The notes: generated by a model not told the origin, from the letters alone. A stretch of 33,229 nucleotides of DNA from Sandaracinaceae bacterium (GCA_012514415.1 JAAZAH010000059.1:1-33229), one strand, 5' to 3'. Numbered from the stretch's first letter, positions 1 to 8,165 are shown. A program made the numbers and translations.

Positions 1-282
1 ACCGAGGCTGAAGATGGGGTCGATGGACTCCGAAAGCTCGCGACGGGGACCTTCGATCTGATCATCACCGACATCAATATGCCCATCATGGACGGCCTGA
101 AGCTTGTGCAGCGCATTCGGAGCGATGAGAAGCATAAGGACGTCCCCATCATCATCATTACCACCGAGGGCTCGACCGAGGACCGTCAGCGCGCCATGGC
201 GCTCGGCGCGAACGCCTACATCACCAAGCCCATTCAGGCGCCGCAGGTGATCTCCGAGGTGAAGGCGCTCCTTCAGCTGTGA
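1..282 (+). CDS. CheY-like response regulator receiver domain, 3' part only
   Basis: The reading frame is open from base 1 to a TGA at 280-282, so the start lies outside the window. The visible 93 residues match the second half of a receiver domain. The phospho-acceptor aspartate is in the LIITDINMPIMDG stretch, the conserved Thr switch follows IIIIT, and the Lys is in the Y-I-T-K-P motif near the end. The protein ends about 20 residues after the Lys, so nothing is fused at the C-terminus and it is probably a stand-alone CheY-type signalling protein. A signalling partner cannot be named from this window. A strong hairpin terminator lies 140 bases downstream. Confidence 0.9.
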   Translation, partial: TEAEDGVDGLRKLATGTFDLIITDINMPIMDGLKLVQRIRSDEKHKDVPIIIITTEGSTEDRQRAMALGANAYITKPIQAPQVISEVKALLQL

Positions 283-421
283 ACAGCTCGGAGCGGAGAC
301 GCGAGCCCAACGAGCCGCGCGGTGGTGCACTTTTGCCTCGAATAAACTGAGGCGGGAGCCCGAACCAGCGCGGCATTTTCGTTGATGCAGGCGCGCCTCG
401 CTCCGGGCACGCACCCAAATA

Positions 422-459
422 AAAAAAGGCCGCGGCATCGAATGCGCGCGGCCTTTTTT
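422..459. terminator. Bidirectional rho-independent terminator between the receiver gene and rpmG
   Basis: A 13-bp perfect stem (422-434 with 447-459) consists of six A-T pairs flanking a GGCCGCG/CGCGGCC core around a 12-base loop. Because the A-run and T-run flank the stem on opposite sides, the element ends in a T-tract whichever strand is transcribed. It sits between two convergent genes, the receiver gene (plus) and rpmG (minus), as expected of a shared terminator. Confidence 0.9.
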
Positions 460-474
460 GATGAGGAAGAAGCT

Positions 475-642
475 CTACTTCTTGGGGTTCGGCATCTTCT
501 TTTCGACGAACTCGACGTGCTTACCCGCACGCGGATCGTATTTCTTGAGCGTAAGCTTTTCCGTCATCGTCCGCTTATTCTTCGTCGTGACGTAGGAATA
601 ACCGGTCCCTGCGGTGGAAACGAGCTGAATGAGTTCACGCAT
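475..642 (-). CDS. rpmG: 50S ribosomal protein L33
   Basis: The product is a 55-residue basic protein of the large ribosomal subunit. The sequence starts MRELIQLVSTAGTGYSYVT and contains the L33 core TTKNKRTMTEKL and KKYDPRAGKHVEFVEKK. Cysteines of the zinc-binding L33 form are absent, so this is the zinc-independent type. The start at 642 was chosen because family members begin here; a longer in-frame reading to 738 adds a non-conserved, low-complexity extension that contains the promoter. A GGAG lies about 11 bases upstream of the start. The gene follows korB by 135 bases on the same strand and has a good promoter of its own. secE and nusG, frequent neighbours, are not present. Confidence 0.95.
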   Translation of the reverse strand: MRELIQLVSTAGTGYSYVTTKNKRTMTEKLTLKKYDPRAGKHVEFVEKKMPNPKK

Positions 643-709
643 TTGAACTTGGACTCCGTGAGTGTGAAAGGGCGCAGGGAAGCTGCGCGGAAAGGGCTTT
701 GGGCCGAAG

Positions 710-738
710 TTAATAAAAGAGATGAGCGCCGAGCGCAA
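710..738 (-). promoter_or_regulatory. Sigma-70-type promoter of rpmG
   Basis: On the minus strand, TTGCGC (738-733) and TATTAA (715-710) are separated by exactly 17 bases. The predicted transcript starts near 703 and has a leader of about 60 bases before the rpmG ATG. This lets rpmG be expressed independently of the upstream korAB genes. Confidence 0.6.
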
Positions 739-777
739 GGCAGGGAGACCAGTTAATCGGCTCCTCGCCTCGTCGCG

Positions 778-1782
778 TCACTCAACCTTCCAGGTATCTC
801 CCGAGTGAAGGAGGGCCTCGATGCTCGGCTCGCCAAGGCGCTCGACCGCCTGGGCGTGCTGCGCCTGCACCGCCGAATCGTAGGACGGCGCCGGATCGCA
901 ATAGATCACGCCGAGCGCGCAGACTCCCGGAAGCGCGCTGATGAGCCAAGCGATCGTCGGGTTCGTCTCATCGTGCACGAGGAGATCGTCCTCCGTGATC
1001 CCGTCCTCGCCGAGCTTGACGATCTCGGCTTGGAGCGTCTTGGGATTAAGGCGGACGCCCATTTCGTTGTTCGCTCCGAAGATCATCGGCTCGCCATGCT
1101 TGAGCCAGAGCTGATATGCCGGCCCCTGCTTGCGATCGGTGATCTGGACGAAGGCCTCATCGTTGAAGACGGGGCAGTTCTGGAGGATCTCGACAAACGA
1201 GGCGCCTCGATGCTGGTGTGCGCGCTTCAGCACCTCGGGGAGCTCTTTCGAGACATCGTAGCCGCGAGCGACGAAGCGCGCCGCCGCACCGAGCGCCACG
1301 TGTGCGGGGATCACCGGCGCATCGACCGAGCCGAAGGGGGTCGAAGGCGTGACCTTTCCGACCTTCGACGTCGGCGAATATTGACCCTTCGTGAGCCCGT
1401 AGATCTGGTTGTTGAACAGAAGGATCTGGAGATCGATGTTGCGGCGAAGCGCGTGGAGGAGGTGGTTTCCACCGATGGAGAGGCCGTCGCCATCACCCGT
1501 CACGACCCAGACATCAAGCTCCGGGTTCGCGAGCTTCAGCCCCGTTGCGATCGCGGGCGCGCGGCCGTGGATCGTGTGGAAGCCGTAGGTGTTCATGTAG
1601 TAAGGGAAGCGGCTCGAGCAGCCGATCCCGCTAATGAAGACTGTGTTTTCCTTCTTCTCGACCAGTTCGGGGAGGACGCGCTGGACGGCTGCGAGGATCG
1701 CGTAATCGCCGCAACCCGGGCACCAACGGACCTCCTGATCCGAAGCGAAATCAGTACGGCTGAGGGGGATATTGGCGCTCAT
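778..1782 (-). CDS. korB: 2-oxoacid:ferredoxin oxidoreductase, beta (thiamine diphosphate) subunit
   Basis: This 334-residue protein is the thiamine-diphosphate subunit of a two-subunit 2-oxoacid:ferredoxin oxidoreductase, most like 2-oxoglutarate synthase. Such enzymes oxidatively decarboxylate the 2-oxoacid to an acyl-CoA and reduce ferredoxin. The Fe-S cysteines are visible in WCPGCGDY near residue 21, in GIGCSSRFPY and in the QNCPVF stretch. The thiamine/Mg motif GDGDGLSIGGNH lies near residue 115, followed by NNQIYGLTKGQ. The length fits KorB of the KorAB type, which lacks a separate ferredoxin-like subunit. The ATG overlaps the korA stop by four bases (ATGA), indicating translational coupling. 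Specificity for 2-oxoglutarate over other 2-oxoacids is inferred from the overall resemblance. Confidence 0.93.
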   Translation of the reverse strand: MSANIPLSRTDFASDQEVRWCPGCGDYAILAAVQRVLPELVEKKENTVFISGIGCSSRFPYYMNTYGFHTIHGRAPAIATGLKLANPELDVWVVTGDGDGLSIGGNHLLHALRRNIDLQILLFNNQIYGLTKGQYSPTSKVGKVTPSTPFGSVDAPVIPAHVALGAAARFVARGYDVSKELPEVLKRAHQHRGASFVEILQNCPVFNDEAFVQITDRKQGPAYQLWLKHGEPMIFGANNEMGVRLNPKTLQAEIVKLGEDGITEDDLLVHDETNPTIAWLISALPGVCALGVIYCDPAPSYDSAVQAQHAQAVERLGEPSIEALLHSGDTWKVE

Positions 1783-3650
1783 CGCTCTTCCTCTTTCTTC
1801 CCAAGGCGAGCCTCGATCTCATCGACGATCTCGCTGATCTTGAAGGGCTGTCCGGCGATCTTATTGAAGCCCTTGGCGTTGATGAGGAGTTCGGCCCGGA
1901 GGAGCCGGACGAGTTGACCGTGATTGAGCTCCGGGACCATGATCTGATCGAATCGCTCCGCGAGCTCCTTCAGTCCCTCGGGAAGGGGCCAGATGTGGCG
2001 GAGGTGGAGGTGGCTCACGCGGCGACCGCTCTTTCGCACACGATCGACGGCTTGGCTGATCGCGCCGTGCGTCGAGCCCCAACCGATGACGAGCATCTCG
2101 CCCTCGCTTTCGCCCTGATCGAGCGTGAGCTTCGGATAGAGCGCGCGAACGTTCTGCACCTTCTCGGCGCGGGTGAGCGTCATGCGGTGGTGGTTGGCCG
2201 GATCGTACGAGATATGCCCCGTCTCATAATCCTTTTCGATGCCGCCGATGCGATGCTCGAGCCCGGGCGTTCCGGGCTTGGCCCACACGCGGGCGAGCGT
2301 CCTGGGATCGCGCTTGAACGGCGAGAAACCTTCCGTTTCGGTATGGTGCGTGACCGGGAAGGGCTCAAGCGAGCTCACGTCTGGGATCTTCCAAGGCTCG
2401 GCGCTATTGGCGATGAATCCGTCCGTGAGGAGCATGACGGGCGTCATGTACTTCACCGCGATCTTCGAGGCGAGGATCGCAAACTCGAAGCACTCTCCCG
2501 GCGTTGCGGGTGCGAGGACCGGAAGAGGCGCGTCGCCGTTTCGCCCCCAGACCGCTTGGAAGAGATCGCTCTGCTCGGTTTTCGTCGGAAGACCCGTCGA
2601 GGGGCCGCCGCGCTGTACATCGACGACGACGAGCGGAAGCTCCGTCATGATGGCGAGGCCGATGGCTTCGGTCTTGAGCGCCACGCCCGGGCCCGAGGTG
2701 CCCGTGATGCCGAGTGCTCCGCCGAAGCTCGCACCGATCGCGGACGCCACCGCCGCGATCTCATCTTCGGCTTGAAAGGTGGTGATGCCAAAATTTTTGA
2801 GGCGTGCGAGGTGGTGAAGGAGCGTCGAGGCGGGCGTGATCGGATACGATCCGTAAAAGAAGGGGAGACCGCTCAGTTGAGCCGCCGCGGCAAAACCCCA
2901 AGCGAGCGCTTGGTTGCCGTCGATGGTGCGATAGGTTCCGCGAGGGAGCTCGGCACGCGCCACAACCACCGGACGAATCTCGGTGGGAAGCTCCGCCGTC
3001 TCACCGTAGATATGACCGGCGTTGATCGCCGCAATGTTGGCGGCGGCGATCTCGGGCCGTTTCTTGCCGAATTTCTCGTTGAGAAAATCGATCGAGGGCT
3101 GACGATCCCGGCCGTACAGCCAGAACATCAGCCCGAGCGTCCACATATTCTTGCATCGCGCTGCGTCCTTCGCGCCGAGCTTGAAGGGCTTGACGGCGTC
3201 GAGCGTGAGCTTGGTGATGTCGATCGGGAGGACGCGATATTTTTCGAGCGCCGGATCCGCGAGCGGATCCTCCTTACATCCAGCCTTCGCGTTATTCGCC
3301 TTGGTGAACGCCCCCGTATTGACGATGAGCAGCCCGCCCTCTTTCAACGCGCCAAGGTTCACCTTGAGCGCCGCGGGGTTCATCGCGACGAGCACGTCCG
3401 GGGCGTCGCCCGGGGTCTTGATGTCGTGCGAAGCGAAGTGGATTTGGAAGCCCGAGACCCCGTAGGTCGTCCCAGCCGGGGCTCGGATCTCCGCCGGGAA
3501 ATCCGGGAAGGTCGAGAGATCGTTCCCCATCAGTGCGGTCGCCGACGAGAACTGGGTCCCGGTGATCTGCATTCCGTCGCCAGAATCGCCAGCGAAGCGG
3601 ATGACGACCGAGTCGAGCTCCTCTCGGATTTGGGTAGCGGTATTCGGCAT
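1779..3650 (-). CDS. korA: 2-oxoacid:ferredoxin oxidoreductase, fused gamma-alpha subunit
   Basis: The 623-residue product is the partner of KorB. Residues 1-200 form the gamma domain (motif IRFAGDSGDGMQITG near the N-terminus, then DVLVAMNPAALK). Residues from about 225 form the alpha/pyrimidine-binding domain (GNQALAWGFAAAAQLSG, YGSYPITPAS, FQAEDEIAAVASAIGAS, GTSGPGVALKTEAIGLA, VVVDVQRGGPSTGLPTKTEQ). Gamma-alpha fusion is typical of the two-subunit KorAB enzymes. I chose the ATG at 3650, which opens with MPNTATQIREELDSVVIRFAG. An in-frame start at 3710 would add 20 basic residues with no ribosome-binding site. A GAGA stretch lies upstream of 3650. The gene is divergent from trpF across 172 bases in which I see no convincing promoter for either strand. 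Confidence 0.93.
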   Translation of the reverse strand: MPNTATQIREELDSVVIRFAGDSGDGMQITGTQFSSATALMGNDLSTFPDFPAEIRAPAGTTYGVSGFQIHFASHDIKTPGDAPDVLVAMNPAALKVNLGALKEGGLLIVNTGAFTKANNAKAGCKEDPLADPALEKYRVLPIDITKLTLDAVKPFKLGAKDAARCKNMWTLGLMFWLYGRDRQPSIDFLNEKFGKKRPEIAAANIAAINAGHIYGETAELPTEIRPVVVARAELPRGTYRTIDGNQALAWGFAAAAQLSGLPFFYGSYPITPASTLLHHLARLKNFGITTFQAEDEIAAVASAIGASFGGALGITGTSGPGVALKTEAIGLAIMTELPLVVVDVQRGGPSTGLPTKTEQSDLFQAVWGRNGDAPLPVLAPATPGECFEFAILASKIAVKYMTPVMLLTDGFIANSAEPWKIPDVSSLEPFPVTHHTETEGFSPFKRDPRTLARVWAKPGTPGLEHRIGGIEKDYETGHISYDPANHHRMTLTRAEKVQNVRALYPKLTLDQGESEGEMLVIGWGSTHGAISQAVDRVRKSGRRVSHLHLRHIWPLPEGLKELAERFDQIMVPELNHGQLVRLLRAELLINAKGFNKIAGQPFKISEIVDEIEARLGKKEEER

Positions 3651-3822
3651 ATCGATCAACAGTCTCTTTTCACCACGATCGACGGATTTCACCGCCGATC
3701 TTCGACGCATCGCACTTTGGTCCAGGCAAAGAGTTTACGCCAGTCAAAGGATTGTCTTAGAGGACGAACCCTCATTCCACGATAAAGAATGCGGGAATTG
3801 TCGATCTTCGGCAAGGAAAATC

Positions 3823-4488
3823 ATGAACACGCCCAAGCAAAAGACGGCGAAAGTGAAAATCTGCGGCATTACGCGCGTTCAGGATGCGGAAAAGGCGCTC
3901 GCTTTGGGCGTCGACGCGATAGGGCTCAACTTTTGGCCCGGGACGCCGCGCTGCATTGAAATCGACAAGGCGCGTGACATCGCCTCGCTTGCGAAAGGGC
4001 GCGCCTTGATCATCGGGGTCTTCGTCGACGCGTCAAGGGAAGAAATCCTTCGTCTTTACGAAGAGATCGGGCTCGATGAAGTGCAGCTTCACGGGAGCGA
4101 GACCCCGGAGTTTCTCAGCTCGCTCAAGCTCCCTGCCTATAAAGTGGTCGGCGTCGGAAAAGGAGAGGATGAGAAGGCACTCCATCGACGGTGTCGTCAA
4201 TATCCCGGAACGAAGCTACTACTCGATACCAAAGTGCGCGGCGCGATGCCGGGAGGGACGGGTGCGCGTTTTGACTGGTCCTTGGCTGTGAAGATCGCCA
4301 AAGAGAGGGAGCTCATCTTGGCTGGTGGCCTGACTGCTGAAAATGTCCGAGAGGCGATCGAGCTCGTCGAGCCGGCCTGGGTCGACACGGCGAGCGGGGT
4401 CGAGGTGGGCACCCCCGGCACCAAGGATTTCGAGAAAATGCGCGCGTTCGTCGAAGCCGCTCGTGGCATCTCGGCGCCGCTCGTGTAG
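3823..4488 (+). CDS. trpF: Phosphoribosylanthranilate isomerase
   Basis: This 221-residue TIM-barrel enzyme catalyses the Amadori rearrangement of N-(5-phosphoribosyl)anthranilate to CdRP in tryptophan synthesis. The catalytic cysteine is C14 in VKICGITR and the catalytic aspartate is D135 in KLLLDTK. The phosphate-binding parts appear as GGTGARFDW, LAGGLTAENV and VDTASGVE near the end. The start at 3823 is supported by AAGGA five bases upstream; the frame is open further upstream but crosses the divergent korA start. trpB follows after 15 bases and trpA overlaps trpB, so the three form an operon. trpE, trpD, trpG and trpC are not in the window. Confidence 0.96.
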   Translation: MNTPKQKTAKVKICGITRVQDAEKALALGVDAIGLNFWPGTPRCIEIDKARDIASLAKGRALIIGVFVDASREEILRLYEEIGLDEVQLHGSETPEFLSSLKLPAYKVVGVGKGEDEKALHRRCRQYPGTKLLLDTKVRGAMPGGTGARFDWSLAVKIAKERELILAGGLTAENVREAIELVEPAWVDTASGVEVGTPGTKDFEKMRAFVEAARGISAPLV

Positions 4489-4503
4489 GGTTAGGGCGCG
4501 AAT

Positions 4504-5715
4504 ATGTCGAACGAAGAGAACCAACGCAGTCAGACGGGGCGTTTTGGCCCTTATGGTGGCCGCTTTGTCGCCGAGACGCTGATGCCTGCGCTCGATGAGC
4601 TCACCCGGGCTTACGAGGCAATCAAAAACGATCCCGGCTTCCTCGAAGAGCTTGACGAGCTCCTTCAGCATTATGTCGGCCGACCCACCTCACTTTACCA
4701 CGCGAAGAATCTCTCCGAGGAGGTTGGCGCTCGCGTCTGGCTGAAGCGCGAAGATCTCTGCCACACCGGCGCGCATAAGGTGAACAACACCATTGGGCAG
4801 GTGCTCCTCGCCAAGCGGATGGGCAAGACGCGCGTCATCGCCGAGACGGGCGCCGGACAGCACGGCGTGGCGACTGCGACGGCCTGCGCGCTCCTCGGTC
4901 TCGAATGCGAGGTCTACATGGGGAGCGAGGACGTCCGGAGGCAGGCCCCGAATGTCGCCCGGATGGAGCTCCTCGGCGCGAAGGTCAATCCGGTCTCATC
5001 CGGCTCCGCGACGCTGAAAGACGCGATGAACGAGGCGATGCGCGATTGGGTGACCTACGTGAAGGATACGCATTATTGCGTCGGCTCGGTGGCGGGGCCG
5101 CATCCTTATCCCACGATCGTCCGTGATTTTCAGGCCGTGATTGGGCGCGAGGCCAAGGCTCAGATTCTCCAGCGGATCGGAAAACTCCCGGATGCCCTTG
5201 TCGCGTGCGTCGGCGGCGGTTCGAACGCGATGGGGCTCTTTCACGAATTCGTCGGCGATGCCGAGGTCAAACTCTTTGGCGTCGAGGCGGCCGGCGAAGG
5301 GCTCGATACCGATCGGCACGCGGCTGCGCTCACGAAGGGGAGTGTGGGCGTGCTCCACGGTTCGAAGAGCTATCTTCTGCAGGATGAGGACGGCCAAGTG
5401 ATCGAGGCGCATAGCGTTTCTGCCGGCCTCGATTACCCCGGCGTTGGCCCGGAGCACTCCTTCCTCAAGGACTCGGGCCGCGCCACGTACGGCACCGTCA
5501 CCGATCGCGAGGCGCTCGATGCCTTCAAACAACTCTGCCGCACCGAGGGCATCATCCCAGCGCTCGAATCGAGTCATGCGATCGCGTACCTGCCCAAGGT
5601 CGTCGAGGCGATCGGCGAAGGGCGTGACATCATCGTCTCACTTTCGGGCCGCGGCGATAAAGATCTCGACAACGCGCGAGAATGGCTCGAAGCGCATGGA
5701 GAAAAAATCGGATGA
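4504..5715 (+). CDS. trpB: Tryptophan synthase beta chain
   Basis: This 403-residue PLP enzyme joins indole and L-serine to make tryptophan. The PLP lysine is K92 in GAHKVNNT, the catalytic glutamate is E114 in IAETGAGQHGVA, and the phosphate-binding loop GGGSNAMG is present. The N-terminus (GRFGPYGGRFVAETLMPAL) is that of canonical TrpB1, the form that works with TrpA, rather than the stand-alone TrpB2. The length is normal for the family. The last codon overlaps the trpA start as ATGA, indicating coupled translation of the two subunits of the alpha2-beta2 complex. Confidence 0.97.
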   Translation: MSNEENQRSQTGRFGPYGGRFVAETLMPALDELTRAYEAIKNDPGFLEELDELLQHYVGRPTSLYHAKNLSEEVGARVWLKREDLCHTGAHKVNNTIGQVLLAKRMGKTRVIAETGAGQHGVATATACALLGLECEVYMGSEDVRRQAPNVARMELLGAKVNPVSSGSATLKDAMNEAMRDWVTYVKDTHYCVGSVAGPHPYPTIVRDFQAVIGREAKAQILQRIGKLPDALVACVGGGSNAMGLFHEFVGDAEVKLFGVEAAGEGLDTDRHAAALTKGSVGVLHGSKSYLLQDEDGQVIEAHSVSAGLDYPGVGPEHSFLKDSGRATYGTVTDREALDAFKQLCRTEGIIPALESSHAIAYLPKVVEAIGEGRDIIVSLSGRGDKDLDNAREWLEAHGEKIG

Positions 5716-6509
5716 CTCGTCTGAATCAGGCGTTTGAAAGAGCGGCCGCTGAGGGCCGTTCGGCGCTCGTCGTCTTTCTCTCGGCGGGCGATCCCAGCCT
5801 CGATGCGACCGTTGACCTTGTCCTGGCAGCGGCCGATGCGGGCGCCGACATCGTCGAACTCGGCGTCCCTTACAGCGATCCGACCGCCGACGGCGCCGCG
5901 ATCCAGCGGGCGAGCGCGCGGGCAATCAAAAACGGAACCACCCTCAAGGGTGTGCTCGAGGCGGTGAGAAAGATCCGCACAAAGAGCGAAATCCCCCTCG
6001 TTCAGTTCGGATATTACAATCCGATCCTTCGCTACGGCGAGGAGCGTCTGGTGCGCGATGCCAAAGTGGCGGGGGTCGATGGACTTCTCGTCGTCGATCT
6101 GCCCCCCGAGGAGTGTGCCTCGCTTCGTGATCCGGCGATTCGGGAGGGTCTCGATTTCATCCCGCTCGTCGCGCCCACGAGCGATGAGGCTCGGCTGAAG
6201 CTCGCAGCGAGTGTGGCAACCTCTTTCGTCTATTCCGTCTCGATGACGGGCGTGACGGGGAGCGCGGGGTTGGATCTCGAGGCCGCGGGAAACCGCTCCA
6301 TCGCGCTTTCGAAGATTCTCGGCAAACCCATCGCGCTCGGCTTCGGCATTCGCACTCCCGAGCAGGTGCGTGCGATCGCGGGCAAGGCCGAGGGCATCGT
6401 GGTCGGGAGCGCCATTGTCGAAACCATCGAGGCTGCGTCCAGCCCAGAAGAGGCTGTCGAGCGCGTGCACGCACTCATCCGTGCGCTCTCCGAGGCGACG
6501 CGTACCTGA
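5712..6509 (+). CDS. trpA: Tryptophan synthase alpha chain
   Basis: This 265-residue TIM barrel cleaves indole-3-glycerol phosphate to indole and glyceraldehyde 3-phosphate and channels the indole to TrpB. The catalytic residues fall at the canonical numbers: E49 in ADIVELGVPYSDP and D60 in the following PTADGAAIQ. The phosphate loop is GFGIRTPEQV and GIVVGSAIVE near the end. The ATG at 5712 was chosen because it overlaps the trpB stop by four bases and starts MTRLNQAFERA. An upstream in-frame start at 5682 would lie inside trpB. An 11-bp inverted repeat begins seven bases after the stop. Confidence 0.97.
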   Translation: MTRLNQAFERAAAEGRSALVVFLSAGDPSLDATVDLVLAAADAGADIVELGVPYSDPTADGAAIQRASARAIKNGTTLKGVLEAVRKIRTKSEIPLVQFGYYNPILRYGEERLVRDAKVAGVDGLLVVDLPPEECASLRDPAIREGLDFIPLVAPTSDEARLKLAASVATSFVYSVSMTGVTGSAGLDLEAAGNRSIALSKILGKPIALGFGIRTPEQVRAIAGKAEGIVVGSAIVETIEAASSPEEAVERVHALIRALSEATRT

Positions 6510-6516
6510 GCGCTGT

Positions 6517-6560
6517 CGAGGAGCTCCCCGGATCGCGCTTGGGCGGCGCGGAGCTCCTCG
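6517..6560 (+). terminator. Long GC-rich hairpin just after trpA, without a T-tract
   Basis: CGAGGAGCTCC at 6517-6527 is repeated as a perfect reverse complement at 6550-6560, leaving a 22-base loop. The position, seven bases after the trpA stop, suits a transcription end or mRNA 3' protection structure. No T-run follows, so a classical intrinsic terminator is not shown. The repeat also overlaps the start of a doubtful open frame (6539-6991). Confidence 0.45.
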
Positions 6561-6991
6561 GTATGGGAGTCGCGCTCCTCGCCTTCGCTTCGATGAGGCG
6601 GCAGACGGCGCGATGCGTCGGGCGCCCCGTCTTCGGACTCACGCCCAGCGGGCTCCTCAGCGCGACGGCCGCGGCCGATGTGCCGGAACAGGGCCTGGGC
6701 GTTGAGCCCGAGAGCGTGAGGCGAGCAGAAGAGCCAAGCAGAAGCGCGCGTGGAGACTCTGAGCCCATCGCGAGCGCTCCGACCTCCGTCCTCGCCTCCC
6801 GTTTGCGCGCCGCCTCCCGCGTGCCCGCCGAGGCCGCCCTCTTCGGCGACGCCGGCGGCGACCGCGCCCTCGCCCGCAACGGCGGCTTTCTGAGGGCCAC
6901 CTCACCTAGCGTTTTGACGTCGCGCGCTCGCGTTGAGGCGCCCAATCGCGCCGCGGCCGGGGCACGCGCCGCCTTAAAAAGTCATCCCTAG
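6539..6991 (+). CDS. Doubtful hypothetical open frame between trpA and recA
   Basis: This frame could encode about 150 residues from a TTG, rich in Ala, Arg, Ser and Gly, with one short hydrophobic stretch (ELLGMGVALLAFASM) near the N-terminus. I recognise no family. For coding: the third codon positions are strongly G or C while the second positions are lower, as in real genes here. Against: there is no ATG at a plausible start and no ribosome-binding site, the trpA hairpin overlaps the start, and frames on the opposite strand are also open. Apart from this frame, the hairpin and the recA promoter, 6510-7079 holds nothing I can name. Confidence 0.2.
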   Translation: MGGAELLGMGVALLAFASMRRQTARCVGRPVFGLTPSGLLSATAAADVPEQGLGVEPESVRRAEEPSRSARGDSEPIASAPTSVLASRLRAASRVPAEAALFGDAGGDRALARNGGFLRATSPSVLTSRARVEAPNRAAAGARAALKSHP

Positions 6992-7018
6992 GATTGTTTG
7001 CCTCCCGAGAAGAAAAGC

Positions 7019-7047
7019 TTGACCCGCCGAAAAGAATGGTCTACGCA
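7019..7047 (+). promoter_or_regulatory. Likely recA promoter
   Basis: TTGACC at 7019-7024 matches a sigma-70 -35 element in five of six positions. A weak -10 (TACGCA) follows at 7042-7047 after 17 bases. The -10 lies inside the putative LexA box, so a bound repressor would cover the promoter. The transcript would start about 25-30 bases before the recA ATG. Confidence 0.4.
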
Positions 7048-7057
7048 TTTGTTCAGT
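7041..7057 (+). promoter_or_regulatory. Putative LexA (SOS) box of the myxobacterial type
   Basis: CTACGCATTTGTTCAGT agrees at 15 of 17 positions with CTRHAMRYBYGTTCAGS, the LexA motif I recall as reported for Myxococcus xanthus (mismatches at positions 5 and 17). It ends 22 bases before the recA start and overlaps the probable -10. GTTCAG occurs elsewhere only inside genes and without the left half of the motif. This is a match by eye to a remembered consensus, not a scored search. Confidence 0.55.
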
Positions 7058-7079
7058 CTTTTTTCTCTTCGGAGCGTTC

Positions 7080-8165
7080 ATGTCCATCGATACCAACCGC
7101 GAAAAAGCCCTCAATCTCGCTATCGGAGCCATCGAGAAAAACTATGGAAAGGGCTCGATCATGCGCCTCGGTGATGCGCAGAAGATCGAAGTCGCGACTT
7201 TTCCCACGGGCTCGCTCAGCCTCGACCTTGCGCTCGGGGTGGGTGGCTATGCGCGCGGAAGGATCGTGGAGGTCTACGGTCCCGAATCGTCGGGAAAGAC
7301 GACGCTCACTCTTCACGCGATCGCCGAATGCCAGCGAAAGGGCGGCGTGGCGGCGTTCATCGACGCAGAGCATGCGCTCGATCCGACGTATGCACGTCGG
7401 CTCGGGGTGAATGTGGACGAGCTCCTCATCAGCCAGCCGGACCACGGTGAGCAGGCGCTCGAGATTGCCGATACCCTCGTTCGCTCGGGAGCCGTGGACG
7501 TGATCGTCGTCGACTCGGTCGCGGCGCTCGTTCCCAAGGCCGAGATCGAGGGAGATATGGGCGACAGCCATGTGGGTCTCCAAGCGAGGCTGATGAGCCA
7601 AGCGCTCCGAAAGCTTACCGGCACGGTGCAGAAGAGCCATACGACCCTCTTCTTCATCAACCAGATCCGTATGAAGATCGGAGTGATGTTTGGCAGCCCG
7701 GAGACGACGACTGGCGGAAACGCGCTCAAATTCTACGCCTCGCAGCGCCTCGACATCCGGCGGATCTCGACGCTGAAGGCGGGAGAGGATGCCATCGGAA
7801 ACCGCGTCCGCGTCAAGGTCGTCAAGAATAAGCTCGCGCCTCCGTTCAAGACGGCTGAGTTCGACATTCTCTTCGGTAAGGGGATTAGCAAAAGTGGCGA
7901 TATCCTCGATCTCGCGGTCGCCGAGGACATCGTCGAAAAATCGGGCGCTTGGTATAGCTATGGCGGCGATCGTCTCGGCCAGGGGCGGGATAATGCGCGG
8001 AACTTCCTCGAGGAAAATCCGAGCATGCTCGATGAGATCGAGGCGAAGGTCCGCGCAAAATATGGCCTCGCTCCCGCCACCGAGGAAAAGCCCGAGAACA
8101 CCACCGGAAAAGGCGAGAAGAATGCTTCGACGGCGAAGTCCGCGGTGGCTCGCTCCAAGGCGTGA
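7080..8165 (+). CDS. recA: Recombinase A
   Basis: RecA forms ATP-dependent filaments on single-stranded DNA, drives strand exchange and activates LexA self-cleavage. The 361-residue protein shows Walker A GPESSGKT at 67-74, the Walker B region VDVIVVDSVAAL, the DNA-binding loop 1 region (KAEIEGDMGDSHVGLQARLMSQALRK, quoted in parts: EGDMGDSHVG and LMSQALRK), FINQIRMKIGVMFG and GGNALKFYAS. The C-terminal tail is rich in Glu, Lys and Ser as usual. GGAG lies five bases upstream of the ATG. A LexA-like box precedes it. No recX or lexA is adjacent; cdnL follows on the same strand with its own promoter. Confidence 0.98.
   Translation: MSIDTNREKALNLAIGAIEKNYGKGSIMRLGDAQKIEVATFPTGSLSLDLALGVGGYARGRIVEVYGPESSGKTTLTLHAIAECQRKGGVAAFIDAEHALDPTYARRLGVNVDELLISQPDHGEQALEIADTLVRSGAVDVIVVDSVAALVPKAEIEGDMGDSHVGLQARLMSQALRKLTGTVQKSHTTLFFINQIRMKIGVMFGSPETTTGGNALKFYASQRLDIRRISTLKAGEDAIGNRVRVKVVKNKLAPPFKTAEFDILFGKGISKSGDILDLAVAEDIVEKSGAWYSYGGDRLGQGRDNARNFLEENPSMLDEIEAKVRAKYGLAPATEEKPENTTGKGEKNASTAKSAVARSKA

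Noticed and set aside
335..353. GCCTC/GAGGC hairpin downstream of the receiver gene
   Set aside because: Only five bp, with no T-run after it; the real terminator is the 13-bp stem at 422-459.
1914..3785. A 623-codon open frame on the plus strand opposite korA, and a 370-codon one at 805-1917 opposite korB
   Set aside because: Both are antisense shadows of strongly recognisable genes in a high-GC genome; the translations are Arg/Glu-rich with no family motifs and no ribosome-binding sites.
6475..6945. Minus-strand frame of 156 codons between trpA and recA
   Set aside because: Ser/Arg/Pro-rich, overlaps the 3' end of trpA on the opposite strand, and has no start signal; the third-position bias fits the plus-strand frame better.
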